From Bdellovibrionales bacterium (lineage in GTDB: Bacteria > Bdellovibrionota > UBA1018 > CAIMNF01): a DNA stretch of 64,000 nt. Each line of letters opens with the position of its first letter. The first letter of the stretch is position 1. Below are positions 51,701 through 60,621 of the stretch, piece after piece. The position numbers and the translations under genes were made by a program. Below the pieces are notes generated by a model. It made no database searches. It was not told where the DNA came from and saw nothing but the letters and a program-made list of their open reading frames with translations. The stretch covers positions 186,579-250,578 of the forward strand of contig CANNBJ010000005.1 in assembly GCA_947502835.1 (NCBI GenBank). Reading direction: 5' to 3'.

Positions 51701-52422
51701 AGCAATATTCTGAAGTGTATTCAAAATTCGTCAAGTGGGTTCAAGAGGACATGAACAAGACCAGGGATCTCGTGAACCGGAAGGTGTTCAGTCTCGTTCT
51801 TTGGTGTCTGGTCATTCCCGCGATTTTGTCTCTTGCGATGTACGGGCTTCGAAAATTCCAGATCTTCATCGCATTCCGGTACGTGGATCTGGTGCTGTTT
51901 TTACCACCCTTCCTGTTCACCATTTTCTACCTGTGGCCCACATTCCGGGATCTTCCGAGGGTGTTTCGAATGGGGGGGCTCGGCTCCCTTCTTGAGGAGA
52001 GCTCGGTGGAGGTGAAGTGGAGCGAGGACACAGCCGCGCGCATGAGCAAGGAGCTGCCCTTGACCCAGGGTGAGTGGAAAGTGGTTTCATTCCATCTTTC
52101 AGAGCAGATCAAGAGAATGGAGTCCAAAAACCGATACCTTTCCTCGCTGGTCGCCGTGGTTTTGTTTTTCATGTATCAGTTTCTTGATATTGGCGGAGGG
52201 ATCGAGGAAGTTCAGGAAACCGGTGTGCTTGGCGTGTTCAGAACGTGGGTTGAGCAGATTTCCCAGTGGGGAGCCCAGATTTTCGGGATTATCCTGTTTT
52301 CGCTCCTGTTTTATCTTTCAGGTTTGCAGTTGCAGAAGCATCTCGTTCGCTACGAGGGGTGCGTGAAACGCCTGGTTCTTGGAAGGCCTCAGGAGCAGGA
52401 GCTGGAACTGCAAGATTCTTGA
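51697..52422 (+). CDS. integral membrane protein of unknown function
   Basis: 241 residues from a TTG start at 51697 that overlaps the ymdB stop and has GAGGGGG 9 bp upstream; an ATG at 51751 is the other option. Hydrophobic segments lie near residues 30-50, 58-75, 148-165 and 195-215, with a long amphipathic middle (about 80-145). It is not recognisable as a known family. Co-transcription with ymdB and zapA suggests a role at the envelope or in division, but that is only context. The stop overlaps the convergent Cys-rich gene by 34 bp. Confidence 0.65.
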   Translation: MKQYSEVYSKFVKWVQEDMNKTRDLVNRKVFSLVLWCLVIPAILSLAMYGLRKFQIFIAFRYVDLVLFLPPFLFTIFYLWPTFRDLPRVFRMGGLGSLLEESSVEVKWSEDTAARMSKELPLTQGEWKVVSFHLSEQIKRMESKNRYLSSLVAVVLFFMYQFLDIGGGIEEVQETGVLGVFRTWVEQISQWGAQIFGIILFSLLFYLSGLQLQKHLVRYEGCVKRLVLGRPQEQELELQDS

Positions 52423-52730
52423 GAATTGCTCGAATCCGGCTTTGGCTTTCCACAGCCACCCCCGGCCTTCCCGCAGTTGCCTTTGCCGCAATTGCCACTT
52501 CCACACTTTGAAACGGCCTCAAAAGCCCAGTGTCGCTCGATGTCGTTGAGAGCCCGGATCGCCTCAAAGACATTCTCAAAAACCTGATGGCCCAAACTCT
52601 CGCCCGTTGTATGCCGTACTACAAAGGCGTGGTAGGTGCCGGGGTGGCTCTTGTCCTCCGAAATTCCGGCCATGAGCTCTTCGTCCATGAGAAAGCCTTT
52701 GGAGTAGTTTTCGGCAGTGAATTTTTGCAT
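52389..52730 (-). CDS. small protein with a Cys/Gly-rich tail
   Basis: 113 residues. The N-terminal two-thirds (to about 75) is a compact alpha/beta domain of unknown family (KSHPGTYHAFVVRHTTG, then IRALNDIERHW). The tail from about 75 to 113 has six cysteines: four in the spaced pattern Cys-Gly-x-x-Asn/Gly (CGSGNCGKGNCGKAGGGCGK) and two near the end (SCSSSSCS). No signal peptide. It resembles metal-binding or prenyl-tail-like Cys motifs but nothing specific. It starts 28 bp from the divergent pseudouridine synthase gene and its 3' end overlaps the membrane-protein gene. Confidence 0.65.
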   Translation of the reverse strand: MQKFTAENYSKGFLMDEELMAGISEDKSHPGTYHAFVVRHTTGESLGHQVFENVFEAIRALNDIERHWAFEAVSKCGSGNCGKGNCGKAGGGCGKPKPDSSNSQESCSSSSCS

Positions 52731-52758
52731 GGAAGAACCTTATGATAGGCTTTGGGGA

Positions 52759-53475
52759 ATGTCAAAACAGGGTCAAAAAGGCAGAGTTTCACTGGACCGT
52801 GCACTCTCGAAGCTCGGAATGTCCTCAAGAACCGAGGCCAAGGCCTTGATCGAAGGGGGACGTGTCAGGGTGCATGGATCGATTGAGAAGAATCCCGCAC
52901 GGATGGTCAACCCCGATACCGCCCATATCGAGATCGACGGGAAGAAGGCCGAAAAATCGGGCACCCGACTCATCATTTTCCACAAACCAAAAGGGGTTCT
53001 CACGACGAAACGGGATCCTGAGGGGCGGAAAACCATCTATGATGTTTTGCCCCTCGAGCTTCACGGGCTTCATCCGGTCGGAAGACTGGATCAGCACACG
53101 TCAGGGTTGCTTCTGCTCACCAACAATACCCGACTTTCGAGTGATCTCACCGATCCAAAGAATCGGATTCTGCGGATCTACCTTGCAGGCGTTCAGGGGG
53201 AAGTGACCGACTCCACACTTGAGAAAATGATTTCCGGCATTCGGGACGGGGGAGAGCTCTTGCAGGCGGAGAGGGCGCAGGTGCTCAAGCGAAGCGGGAA
53301 AGAATCCTTGATCGAGCTTGGTTTGACCGAGGGAAAGTACCGGGAGGTTCGCAGACTCTGCATGGCCCTTGGTCACGAAGTTCGCAGTCTCAAGCGGATC
53401 AGGTTCGGGGAATATGTCCTCGGAGATCTCAAGCCCGGCGATTGGGTTGATGCGGTTTTGGACCAGGCCGATTAG
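52759..53475 (+). CDS. RsuA/RluB-family rRNA pseudouridine synthase
   Basis: 238 residues from the ATG at 52759. An S4 RNA-binding domain (about 9-60, LSKLGMSSRTEAKALIEGGRVRV) is followed by the catalytic domain with GRLDQHTSGLLLLTN (active-site Asp), YLAGVQGEV and the RKYREVRR-type block (EGKYREVRRLCMALGHEV). The specificity among RsuA (16S U516), RluB, RluE and RluF (23S) cannot be told from sequence alone. It overlaps by 4 bp the convergent small secreted protein gene. Confidence 0.92.
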   Translation: MSKQGQKGRVSLDRALSKLGMSSRTEAKALIEGGRVRVHGSIEKNPARMVNPDTAHIEIDGKKAEKSGTRLIIFHKPKGVLTTKRDPEGRKTIYDVLPLELHGLHPVGRLDQHTSGLLLLTNNTRLSSDLTDPKNRILRIYLAGVQGEVTDSTLEKMISGIRDGGELLQAERAQVLKRSGKESLIELGLTEGKYREVRRLCMALGHEVRSLKRIRFGEYVLGDLKPGDWVDAVLDQAD

Positions 53476-53738
53476 CGGTTCGCGTGTTGACTATGGGCCT
53501 CGATGACGGAGTCGGGATCCACAACAAATGAAACTTTGAGATTGGCCCCTTTGATTTGTGCGGAATCCTCCGGCCGGAGCTTTGAGCGGTTCAAGGTATA
53601 GCGGATCTTTCCCTGATCGATTGTGACCCACTCATCTGTGAAGGAGATCACTTTTCCCTCGATCTCGAGAAGAAGCATCGCATTCGATGCAATCGGGCTC
53701 ATGAATAGGAATACGATCCATAGAAAAATAGATTTCAT
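53472..53738 (-). CDS. small secreted protein of unknown function
   Basis: 88 residues from the ATG at 53738, starting 1 bp after the stop of the upstream secreted protein. A Sec signal peptide (MKSIFLWIVFLFMSP, cleavage near SNA) precedes a mature part of about 70 residues with alternating beta-strand pattern (EGKVISFTDEWVTID, TLNRSKLRP, LKVSFVVDPDS). It looks like one small beta-barrel-like domain. I cannot assign it. Co-transcribed with 53740. Confidence 0.6.
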   Translation of the reverse strand: MKSIFLWIVFLFMSPIASNAMLLLEIEGKVISFTDEWVTIDQGKIRYTLNRSKLRPEDSAQIKGANLKVSFVVDPDSVIEAHSQHANR

Positions 53739-53739
53739 T

Positions 53740-54267
53740 TCATTGTTTTCCTTCTCTTTCAACAGAGTGGGGTTTCGTTATCAAATTCTTCAGGCCTTCG
53801 GGTTCCTTCAGCGACGCAGCCTGAACACTGATTCCAGGTGCGTTCTTGCAGAGTTCCGGTGGTGGACAGGTGATGGAGCCGTTGCCTGCAGGACCTGGAT
53901 TCGGGTTGCATGTGGCAACTCCCCTGCTCCAGTTGCTTTGATCTTTTCCATACCTGCTTAGGATGAACTTTTCCCGATCCGCAGGTGAGTGCGCAACAAG
54001 TTCCTTTCGGATTTTCGGGGTTAAAAAAATGCAATGGGCTGACATTGAGCATGCGGAATGGGATTGTTCCTTGGTTCCTGCACAAGAACGATCGGGGATC
54101 CTTGTGATCACGGGAGGAAACAGTTTTTCACCGATTCCTTCGGACCTAGTGCAAAACCAATCCGAGGGTGTCATCGGACTCGAATGGGCCAGCCCTGAAC
54201 ACATGTACCAAAGGAACAGGATGGATGGGATCTTTGATCGAAAAATGAAACGGAGTTCGAACCTCAT
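53740..54267 (-). CDS. secreted Cys-rich protein of unknown function
   Basis: 175 residues with a signal peptide (hydrophobic stretch ILFLWYMCSGLAHS). Mature part contains eight or so cysteines spread as WFCTR, DRSCAG, HSACSMSAHCIFL, VATCNPN, ITCPPPELCKN, which suggests disulfides, and a Pro-rich middle. No known domain. It diverges from the secreted Pro-rich protein at 54409 and its product may be made together with the small protein downstream. Function unknown. Confidence 0.6.
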   Translation of the reverse strand: MRFELRFIFRSKIPSILFLWYMCSGLAHSSPMTPSDWFCTRSEGIGEKLFPPVITRIPDRSCAGTKEQSHSACSMSAHCIFLTPKIRKELVAHSPADREKFILSRYGKDQSNWSRGVATCNPNPGPAGNGSITCPPPELCKNAPGISVQAASLKEPEGLKNLITKPHSVEREGKQ

Positions 54268-54408
54268 TGGGGTCTCCTTATCCTAAACAATAAAACACTC
54301 AGTCCGAGGGCGGGATCGGCAATGATTGCCGGCCTCAATCGGAATGGCTTTGGTAGGATGGGAGAGTCGACCTCTTTGGGTCGAAATCAAAGGGAAAGGA
54401 CTTTGTTC

Positions 54409-55434
54409 ATGAAATGGATGCTGGTTTTTTTGGGAGTTTTTTTAGGACAGAGCGCTCCTGTCCAGGCTCAGGACCTGCCACCGTGTTATACGGCAGGAGT
54501 GAGCGGTTTGGTGATCAACCCGGATCTCAGGGATGGAGATCTTTGTTCGGTTAAAGGGAGAATCAATAAGGTGAGCAAGCCCGCTCAGTCAAAGAGCAAT
54601 GCGGTCATGAATCGCGAGAAACCCAAGCTTACTCCAGCGAGCAAAGAGGAAATCGAAGAGTACAAGAGTGGGGAGAGTCAGGATTCGACCTATCCGTCTT
54701 GTAAGACCATCACGACTTGTCCGGTGCCATCACCTCCACCTCCGGGCACTCACAGTGTTGAGACGCATCACCATACAAAAACCACATGTGTCTCTGATCA
54801 GGACATTCTGAGTCAGGTAAAGAGTTGTGAGGGTGGAGGCCCCGTTTTCGCTCCATTCGGGATACCTCCATTCATGGACCCCTCAAACTTGAATTGCGGC
54901 ATGGGAAGCAAGCCTGTCAAGCGCAAGGGGATTACTCTTTGCGGATGCTATGAGGTTCTCGGATCCAGACTTCAAACAAATCCGAATCTCCTTCAGGGGC
55001 AGCTTTGTCTGAGCAAAAACAAATTCTACATCGCAACCAAGTGCGAGATGAAAACAGTGGAGCGGATGAGCGGAGGGACAAGGGAAGAGAGCAGTAATGT
55101 CCATGTCGCGAATCCGACGATTTTAGGCCTGGAGAAGTTCTGTGAGCTTGAGGAAGCTTCAAAAGAGGACCTGAAGCTCGTTCGATGGATTCAGAAAAAT
55201 CAGAGATTTCCAGAACCAAAACAGGGCACAGGGCCCGTGCCGCCGATCGGTGTTCCGGGAATGGGGATGCCGGGCATGGGAATTCCCGAAATGGAAGTAC
55301 CGATGAATGTACCCGAGCCTTTGCCTCCTGCCACGGGTGGAAGAGAAGGTGTTGAGCGACCCAAGCGAATCACGATTCCCACCACGCCCGACGGTAAACC
55401 GGACGACACCGGCAATGCTAATCAGAATCAATGA
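54409..55434 (+). CDS. secreted proline-rich protein with Met/Gly-Pro tail
   Basis: 341 residues from the ATG at 54409 (AAAGGA upstream). The signal peptide ends near VQAQ. The mature chain holds eleven or more cysteines, a Pro/His-rich stretch (CPVPSPPPPGTHSVETHHHTK) and a tail of Met-Gly/Pro repeats (GVPGMGMPGMGIPEME) followed by a polar, basic C-terminus. A possible 5' hairpin (TCGACC at 54367, GGTCGA at 54379) lies in the leader. It ends with a strong intrinsic terminator. Not recognisable; the His and Cys content fits metal binding, but this is only suggestive. Confidence 0.65.
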   Translation: MKWMLVFLGVFLGQSAPVQAQDLPPCYTAGVSGLVINPDLRDGDLCSVKGRINKVSKPAQSKSNAVMNREKPKLTPASKEEIEEYKSGESQDSTYPSCKTITTCPVPSPPPPGTHSVETHHHTKTTCVSDQDILSQVKSCEGGGPVFAPFGIPPFMDPSNLNCGMGSKPVKRKGITLCGCYEVLGSRLQTNPNLLQGQLCLSKNKFYIATKCEMKTVERMSGGTREESSNVHVANPTILGLEKFCELEEASKEDLKLVRWIQKNQRFPEPKQGTGPVPPIGVPGMGMPGMGIPEMEVPMNVPEPLPPATGGREGVERPKRITIPTTPDGKPDDTGNANQNQ

Positions 55435-55475
55435 AGGATTGTCGGTCACAGTAGGCTGCCAATAAGCGGACTTCG

Positions 55476-55523
55476 CAGGCGAACCATTCATTCTTTCATG
55501 GAATGGTTCGCCTGTTCCTTTTT
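55476..55523 (+). terminator. intrinsic terminator after the Pro-rich protein gene
   Basis: A 14-bp perfect stem (55476-55489 with 55501-55514, first bases CAGGCG) and an 11-base loop are followed by a T run at 55519-55523. It is 42 bp after the stop codon at 55434. Confidence 0.85.
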
Positions 55524-55585
55524 CGCTTGGGACTCCTCGAGTGGACAGATCCCGGAACTTTGGTGGAATTGAAAGAATGTGCGGC

Positions 55586-55613
55586 TTGGATCTTTCTTGA
55601 ATTCAGGTAAAAT
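55586..55613 (+). promoter_or_regulatory. candidate sigma-70 promoter of the barrel protein gene
   Basis: TTGGAT at 55586-55591 and TAAAAT at 55608-55613 are 16 bp apart. The ATG is 22 bp downstream, with AAGGAG at 55622-55627 as the ribosome site. Confidence 0.45.
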
Positions 55614-55634
55614 GAGAGACACAAGGAGAATTTC

Positions 55635-56177
55635 ATGATGAAGCTCAATGGTTCAATTCGATCTGGTTTTTTTTCTTTGCTCGCGCTGATGGCTCTTTTT
55701 TCTGCTTCGAACGCTCTCGCGGTTCCGGGAGTGAGTCTTGGTCTGATGGGGGGAGGGAATCTTTCGTTTCCATCCATTGATACCCCTGGTGTCACTGTTT
55801 CGGGTAAGGTCGGATACACGGTCGGACCCACCGCAACCCTTGGTCCGGTCGAAGCCTCTGTTCTGTATTCGATGGTTTCGGTAAAGGCCTCTGCATCGGG
55901 GATTGATGTCACGACCGATTCAAAGTACCTCGACATTCCGGTTCTGTATCGCTTTGGAATCGATCTTGCGAGCATCGGGATTGGCGGTTTCTACGGTCTT
56001 TGTTTGGATTCCGGTGCGACCAGTGCCGACAATAACTACGGAGCGGTGGCAAGTGTTCGTGCAAAGTTTCCGGGCACTTCCGTTTTTGTGGATGGCCGTT
56101 TCAACCTCGGTCTTCATGACATGAATGGCGGTAAGAACTCTTCGCTCGCACTCATGCTGGGATACGATTTCCTCTAA
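55635..56177 (+). CDS. outer-membrane beta-barrel protein
   Basis: 180 residues with a signal peptide (MALFSASNALA). The mature part has alternating hydrophobic and small/polar residues in about eight strand-like segments (SLGLMGGGNLSF, VSGKVGYTVGP, YLDIPVLYRFGI) and ends in an aromatic-Leu C-terminus (GYDFL), a pattern recognised by the BAM machinery. It resembles small OMP_b-brl barrels of Bdellovibrio- and Myxococcus-type genomes. It has its own promoter and terminator, so it is a single-gene unit. Confidence 0.78.
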   Translation: MMKLNGSIRSGFFSLLALMALFSASNALAVPGVSLGLMGGGNLSFPSIDTPGVTVSGKVGYTVGPTATLGPVEASVLYSMVSVKASASGIDVTTDSKYLDIPVLYRFGIDLASIGIGGFYGLCLDSGATSADNNYGAVASVRAKFPGTSVFVDGRFNLGLHDMNGGKNSSLALMLGYDFL

Positions 56178-56196
56178 GAAAAGGAACTCTGGATCT

Positions 56197-56226
56197 TGAG
56201 GGACACTCGAAAGGGTGTCCCTTTTT
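56197..56226 (+). terminator. intrinsic terminator of the barrel protein gene
   Basis: A stem of 8 perfect pairs (56199-56206 with 56215-56222) plus a T-G wobble and a C-G pair closes on a GAAA tetraloop and is followed by a T run. It starts about 20 bp after the stop at 56177. Confidence 0.88.
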
Positions 56227-56237
56227 ATTTGGACTGA

Positions 56238-56738
56238 TCAACGAGCGAAAGGAGTTTGGCCTGTTGCTTCGAACTTCTTGCAAAAAACCATTTCAGAAAC
56301 CGGAGTGCCCTTGGTCTCGGCCCGGACCCCGGTTAAGGTGACTGAGAAAGGGCTCATCTTGCTTTGAAGCTTTTGTAATGCACGATTGCCGGACTCCCGA
56401 TGCGGATTGAGTGTGATCTCATGAACTTCTCCACAGGGGGCCTCGAGTGCCCATGCGCGGACATCCGGAATCGCCGGGAATGCTTTCTGGAGGGGTCTTG
56501 AAAATCCACCGGAAAAATGAAGAGACTGGGTGAAGGGCATGAGTTTCCCTTTGTGGGCAGGATCTGTGGACTCGGTGACCACTCCCTGGAGCTCCACGCG
56601 GACGATGTCCTGGAAGTCGTAGGCGATCTTCTCGATTTGGATCCAACCCGCCGGAGAGGCTTTGGCTTGAGAACCTGAAATTAAAACAGAAACGCCAAGC
56701 ATGGCGAACACACCGAAACAAGCGCGTGAACTTTTCAT
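56238..56738 (-). CDS. secreted protein of unknown function
   Basis: 166 residues from the ATG at 56738 with a strong ribosome site (GGAGAGG 7 bp upstream). The signal peptide ends near AKAS. The remainder contains beta-strand-rich segments (WIQIEKIAYDFQDIVRVELQG, VRAWALEAPCG, MSPFSVTLTGVRAE) and two cysteines. Nothing identifies a family. It has a possible promoter on the minus strand and converges on the barrel gene terminator. Confidence 0.65.
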   Translation of the reverse strand: MKSSRACFGVFAMLGVSVLISGSQAKASPAGWIQIEKIAYDFQDIVRVELQGVVTESTDPAHKGKLMPFTQSLHFSGGFSRPLQKAFPAIPDVRAWALEAPCGEVHEITLNPHRESGNRALQKLQSKMSPFSVTLTGVRAETKGTPVSEMVFCKKFEATGQTPFAR

Positions 56739-56762
56739 AGTGAAACCTCTCCCGTCAGACCA

Positions 56763-56791
56763 TCGATAATACGGTTCACCGCACTTTGCAA
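56763..56791 (-). promoter_or_regulatory. candidate sigma-70 promoter of the secreted protein gene
   Basis: On the minus strand TTGCAA (56791-56786), 17 bp, then TATCGA (56768-56763). It lies 25 bp upstream of the ATG. TTGCAA is palindromic, so only the -10 side is informative. Confidence 0.35.
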
Positions 56792-56824
56792 CGGGAATGG
56801 TGGCAATGGGGCACGGTTGGTCGA

Positions 56825-58297
56825 TTATCTTACGAGCTGGACAAAGCCGCTCACTTGTTTTGCATAAGCAGAGGTTCGACCCCAAACTCGCGCAAGATAG
56901 GTGTATGTGCCTGCCTGTGTGGTTTGGCCCCCTCGAACTTCACCGAGCCATGGAGTTTCGGTTGCGGCTTCGATGGGTTTTCGTCCGGTTTCATAAATCA
57001 TGGTTCCCCAACGATCGAACACCTGGATTTCAAAATCGACATTCTGCCCTTTCGGGAACCAGGCTTCGTTCACTCCATCGCCATTCGGCGAAAATGAGTT
57101 TGGAAGATAAAAGGTCTCGAGTTCCGCGGCTTTCATTTCGGGTGTGGGGGGGTGAACCTGAAAGGGAATCAGGACGGGAGTGGAGCAGCCGTTCGGTGCT
57201 GTGTAAAGACCTGCGATTGAGGTGGAGCCTTCCGGCAGGGTGTGGGTTCCCTCGGCGATCGAGAAAGGAGTGGACACAACAGCGGCGGGATCCGTGCCTG
57301 CATAGGTGGTAAACGTCGGGGGAGTTGGTGCCGAGGGCGTGTGGCGAATCTCGAAGAATTGGGTGCCGAAGTCCAAAAAATCGGGAGAGCGGCAGCTTGC
57401 TTGAACGGAGAGTTGGTAGGTGCCCTCTTCCTCGAGCAGTTCTTCCGGAAAAAGCGCTGTGATCGGGACCATTTGGGTTCCGACGAATTGTTCACTGATG
57501 AGGGTTTGCCCGGATGGCGTGGTGAGTGTCCATCGGGCAAAAGCCGCGTTGCCCGAAACCACGGTCACACTCGGGAGCTGATCGCAGGCGGGGCGGGCGG
57601 TTACGGAGAAAGAATATTCCGGCTCGCAGGTCAATGAAACATCATCCACGAAGTAGTAGGAATTATTCGAGAGGGAGGCGGAGAGTGGGGTCCAGAGAGC
57701 TGCATCTGTCATTCCACCGAGTACGATGTGGTTCGCAGCTTGGGTGGCAATCACGGATCCGGAAACCGTGGTCCAACCATTCATGTCAGTGATAAAACTG
57801 TTTTGAGAGGAGCGTGCAGAAAGCGGAGGGAGCGGTCCGTTCAAAAAAGTGGGGGTGGTGATGAGTGCATCTGTAAATCCGAGGCCCAGCCCCGAGGAGG
57901 CGGCATTGGAGGATTCGGCAAGGCTCACACGGTAGGAGAACTCATAACGGATCCCCGGGATGACGGGCTCAATCAGGGTCCCGTAGATTCGTTCCCGATA
58001 CCCGCCGCTTGCGGAGGAAATGCGGACACCCGCATAGCTGTCACCAGACTCAGGGGATGCGATCGCTTGGGTGCCTGCATAGTTTTCGGTCAGGTCGTAG
58101 TAGCTGTTGGTGCAATCCATTCGCTGGGTATAGAGCTCTGTGGAGGGTCCGCTCCAACCGGGGACCTCGCTTGAATTCAAGAACGCCGAATACGTGGGGC
58201 ACTCCTGGAACTCCTCGAAACCGGGATTCATGACGAGGTTTTGCTGTGCGAACGATGCATTGAAAATCAATAAGCCTGCCAACCAGAATCGTTTCAT
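56825..58297 (-). CDS. secreted protein with Bacteroidetes T9SS type-B (CHU_C) C-terminal domain
   Basis: 490 residues from the ATG at 58297, with a signal peptide (ASFAQ). The N-terminal domain, with NLVMNPGFEEFQECP and VPGWSGP, then Y-x-GVRISSASGGYRERIYGTL, is the type found in Bacteroidetes gliding-motility-associated proteins. Ig-like repeats fill the middle. The last 85 or so residues (YLPNSFSPNGDGVNEAWF, FDRWGTMIYET, AGTYTYLARV, SGFVQLVR) match the CHU_C/gliding motility C-terminal domain. In Bacteroidetes that domain is a type-B signal for the type IX secretion system. No T9SS gene is in this window and the organism looks proteobacterial-like. Likely transferred or a general adhesin sorting domain. 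Confidence 0.85.
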   Translation of the reverse strand: MKRFWLAGLLIFNASFAQQNLVMNPGFEEFQECPTYSAFLNSSEVPGWSGPSTELYTQRMDCTNSYYDLTENYAGTQAIASPESGDSYAGVRISSASGGYRERIYGTLIEPVIPGIRYEFSYRVSLAESSNAASSGLGLGFTDALITTPTFLNGPLPPLSARSSQNSFITDMNGWTTVSGSVIATQAANHIVLGGMTDAALWTPLSASLSNNSYYFVDDVSLTCEPEYSFSVTARPACDQLPSVTVVSGNAAFARWTLTTPSGQTLISEQFVGTQMVPITALFPEELLEEEGTYQLSVQASCRSPDFLDFGTQFFEIRHTPSAPTPPTFTTYAGTDPAAVVSTPFSIAEGTHTLPEGSTSIAGLYTAPNGCSTPVLIPFQVHPPTPEMKAAELETFYLPNSFSPNGDGVNEAWFPKGQNVDFEIQVFDRWGTMIYETGRKPIEAATETPWLGEVRGGQTTQAGTYTYLARVWGRTSAYAKQVSGFVQLVR

Positions 58298-58417
58298 GAG
58301 GAGCAAACCTACAAATCCGGTAATGGAATGTCATTAAATTTTTTAATATATTTTGTTTAAAATCAATGAAGCTCATTGAATTTCAGGCGGGTTGTTTGCC
58401 CCTCCTGCTCCGGAACC

Positions 58418-60547
58418 CTAAAGTTCCGTGAACCTTGGATCTTCCGCCTCGGGAGTTTCATTCATGGAGCGGCTTGCGACAGTCACCGGCGCTGTCTGCG
58501 GTCTTTCTTTCGGGAGGGCTGTTCCGCGGGTTCTGCTGCGTGCGGACTTCGTCCCGCCCTTGACCATGGTGTTCAGTTCCTGAACCATGCTCTCGAGATC
58601 CAATGCTCCCTTTTCGAGTTGCACGGAGGTGCTTGCCTCTTGGTGCGCAATCGAAGTGTTTTGCTGTGTCGCAGAGTCCAGCTGATTCATGGCCTTATTG
58701 ATCTCGCCCACCCCTTGGGTTTGTTCCACGGAAGAGCGTGCGATGTGGGTGACCATGGTGTCGACATCTTTTGCGGAATTCAGGATTTGCTCGAGAAGTT
58801 CATAGCATCGCTTTGCGATCTCGGTTCCGCTTCTGACCTTGTCCCGCCCTTCCTTCACGCTCTGGTCCACATTCGTCTTGGTATCCGAGATGATTCGTTC
58901 GACCCTTTGTGTGCTCGATTCGAGGAGCGATGAAATCTCGGTCGCGGCATTTCCGCTCATGCGGGCCAAATTGCCGACTTCCTCCGCGACCACGGCAAAA
59001 CCCTTGCCTTGTTCGCCTGCGCGGGCGGCCTCCACCGATGCATTGAAGGACAGGAGCTTGGTTTGAAATACGATGTCGTTGATGACTTTGGTCTTTTGAC
59101 CGATTTCCTCGATCATCCGGATGATTTCAGAGATCTGGACATTTCCCTGATCCACTTGTTTCATGATCGATTCATTGCTTTGATTGATGTTCGAAATCGC
59201 GTCGATCATTTCCTGAATCGAGGCTTTGCCCTTTTCGGCGAACTCGCGGCTTCTTCGCGAGACATCCTGGGACTTTGCGGCATTGTCCGAAGCGGATCTG
59301 AGCATCGCCGTCACCTCATCGAGGGAAGCGGCGGTTTCCTGGATTGCGGATGCCTGTTCGGTCGCCGCTTCGGAGAGTTTTGAGCTCGAGATGGAGATTT
59401 CCTTGGATGTCGCGGCCACCGATGAGGCTCCTGTTGAAAGCTGATCGGCAAGCTTCGACAAACGGTTTGAAAGCGTTCCGGAGAATCGAAGCGCAGCCAA
59501 AAGAGAGACGAAAATGACAGCAAGCAGCGTCACATAAAAAGCATTTCGGATGTGGAATAGCTCGGAAAGCCCCTCTTTCGAATCCGCAGGTTGGCGTACG
59601 AGTACACTCCAGCCGATGGATTCGACGAATTTTGGCCCTGAGACTCGCGAGAATCCTGTGACATATTCGGCTTGATCCGAGGCGCTTTTGAACTCCCCGG
59701 CTCCCGAGGCCTTTGACAGTACCGCCATCGCCGCCGCGTCCTTCGCGCTCAGCAGGTTCAGTTTCAAAATGTGGTTCCAGTCATACTTCGATTCATCAAG
59801 GACGGCAGAGTCGGGATTCGAGGTGTATTCGAACAGAAGGGTTCCGTCCTTTCCGAGGAGGGACACATCTGCGGTATTGATTCCAAGTTTTTTCAGTCCC
59901 CGGAACAGTTCCTTGATGGCACCTTCGAACCATCGTGCTCCCGCACGGTTCGAGATGACCCCGATCACATTGCCACTCGTGTCCTTGATTGCGGTGCTGA
60001 AGCTGTTGCCCAGGCGCTTCTCACCGTACACCTCGGAGGCGAACGGATCCTGATGTACTTCTTCGAAAAAGGTTCCCGAAAATCCTTTCTCCTTATCCGT
60101 CGTGAACTCCCCGTTCAGGGCCGCTTTGAACCAAGGTTCATCGGCATAGGACTTCTCATAAAGGGGGGCAACCTTGATCTCTTTTCCGTCCGGGCCCTTC
60201 GAATTCACCGCGAGGAGCTTTCCGTTTTTTCCTACCACGAGAATGAGGTCGTAAATGCTGTAGAGAGCGGAAAATGTGTTGAGGGTGTCGATAATGGTTT
60301 GTCGATTCGACGACTGAATGGAGGGTGAGATGGAGAAGGTTTGAACATCCCCGTAACGTTCGTAGAACTGGGCGCCTATGGCATCACTCAAGCTGATGGC
60401 ATGGGATTCAAAGGACTGAAATTGCTGGTCTTGAACCTTGAGCGAAATGTAGTTCAGAATCCCAAAGGTCATGCCGCCCAGGATCAGCGTGATCACAAGC
60501 ACCAGAAGAACCATCTTTTGTTTCAAACTCATCGACACTTTGCCCAT
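58418..60547 (-). CDS. methyl-accepting chemotaxis receptor
   Basis: 709 residues. One transmembrane helix near 10-30, an extracytoplasmic double-Cache-like ligand domain (about 40-310), a second helix (about 335-355), then the coiled-coil signalling part. The tip of the hairpin is [40 protein letters not shown], the universal MCP core that binds CheA/CheW; a clear HAMP domain is not obvious after helix 2. The C-terminal 45 residues are basic and flexible ([16 protein letters not shown]) without a CheR/CheB tether (NWETF). Sigma-28-type promoter upstream. Start is the ATG at 60547; the ATG at 60532 is also possible. Confidence 0.92.
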   Translation of the reverse strand: MGKVSMSLKQKMVLLVLVITLILGGMTFGILNYISLKVQDQQFQSFESHAISLSDAIGAQFYERYGDVQTFSISPSIQSSNRQTIIDTLNTFSALYSIYDLILVVGKNGKLLAVNSKGPDGKEIKVAPLYEKSYADEPWFKAALNGEFTTDKEKGFSGTFFEEVHQDPFASEVYGEKRLGNSFSTAIKDTSGNVIGVISNRAGARWFEGAIKELFRGLKKLGINTADVSLLGKDGTLLFEYTSNPDSAVLDESKYDWNHILKLNLLSAKDAAAMAVLSKASGAGEFKSASDQAEYVTGFSRVSGPKFVESIGWSVLVRQPADSKEGLSELFHIRNAFYVTLLAVIFVSLLAALRFSGTLSNRLSKLADQLSTGASSVAATSKEISISSSKLSEAATEQASAIQETAASLDEVTAMLRSASDNAAKSQDVSRRSREFAEKGKASIQEMIDAISNINQSNESIMKQVDQGNVQISEIIRMIEEIGQKTKVINDIVFQTKLLSFNASVEAARAGEQGKGFAVVAEEVGNLARMSGNAATEISSLLESSTQRVERIISDTKTNVDQSVKEGRDKVRSGTEIAKRCYELLEQILNSAKDVDTMVTHIARSSVEQTQGVGEINKAMNQLDSATQQNTSIAHQEASTSVQLEKGALDLESMVQELNTMVKGGTKSARSRTRGTALPKERPQTAPVTVASRSMNETPEAEDPRFTEL

Positions 60548-60594
60548 TGCAGTTTCCCACCATTCAAGTTCAAAACTCTGTAATGCTCCTAAGC

Positions 60595-60621
60595 CTATCG
60601 GGGGGATTCAGTAAAAGTTTA
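60595..60621 (-). promoter_or_regulatory. sigma-28 (FliA)-type promoter of the chemotaxis receptor gene
   Basis: Read on the minus strand: TAAACTTT (60621-60614), 11 bp, CCCGATAG (60602-60595), against the known consensus TAAAGTTT-N11-GCCGATAA. Seven of eight and six of eight bases match, at the exact spacing, 48 bp upstream of the start codon. Its use implies control by a flagellar sigma factor. Confidence 0.7.

Noticed and set aside
58298..58315. TAGGTTTG close to the start of the CHU_C gene, like the Bacteroidetes -7 box TAnnTTTG
   Set aside because: It lies inside the ribosome-site region only a few bases before the start codon, and no -33 TTTG is present at the right distance.
58409..58426. 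Inverted repeat CGGAAC-CCTAAA-GTTCCG at the MCP stop codon
   Set aside because: The 6-bp stem spans the stop and no T tract follows on the minus strand, so it does not look like a terminator.
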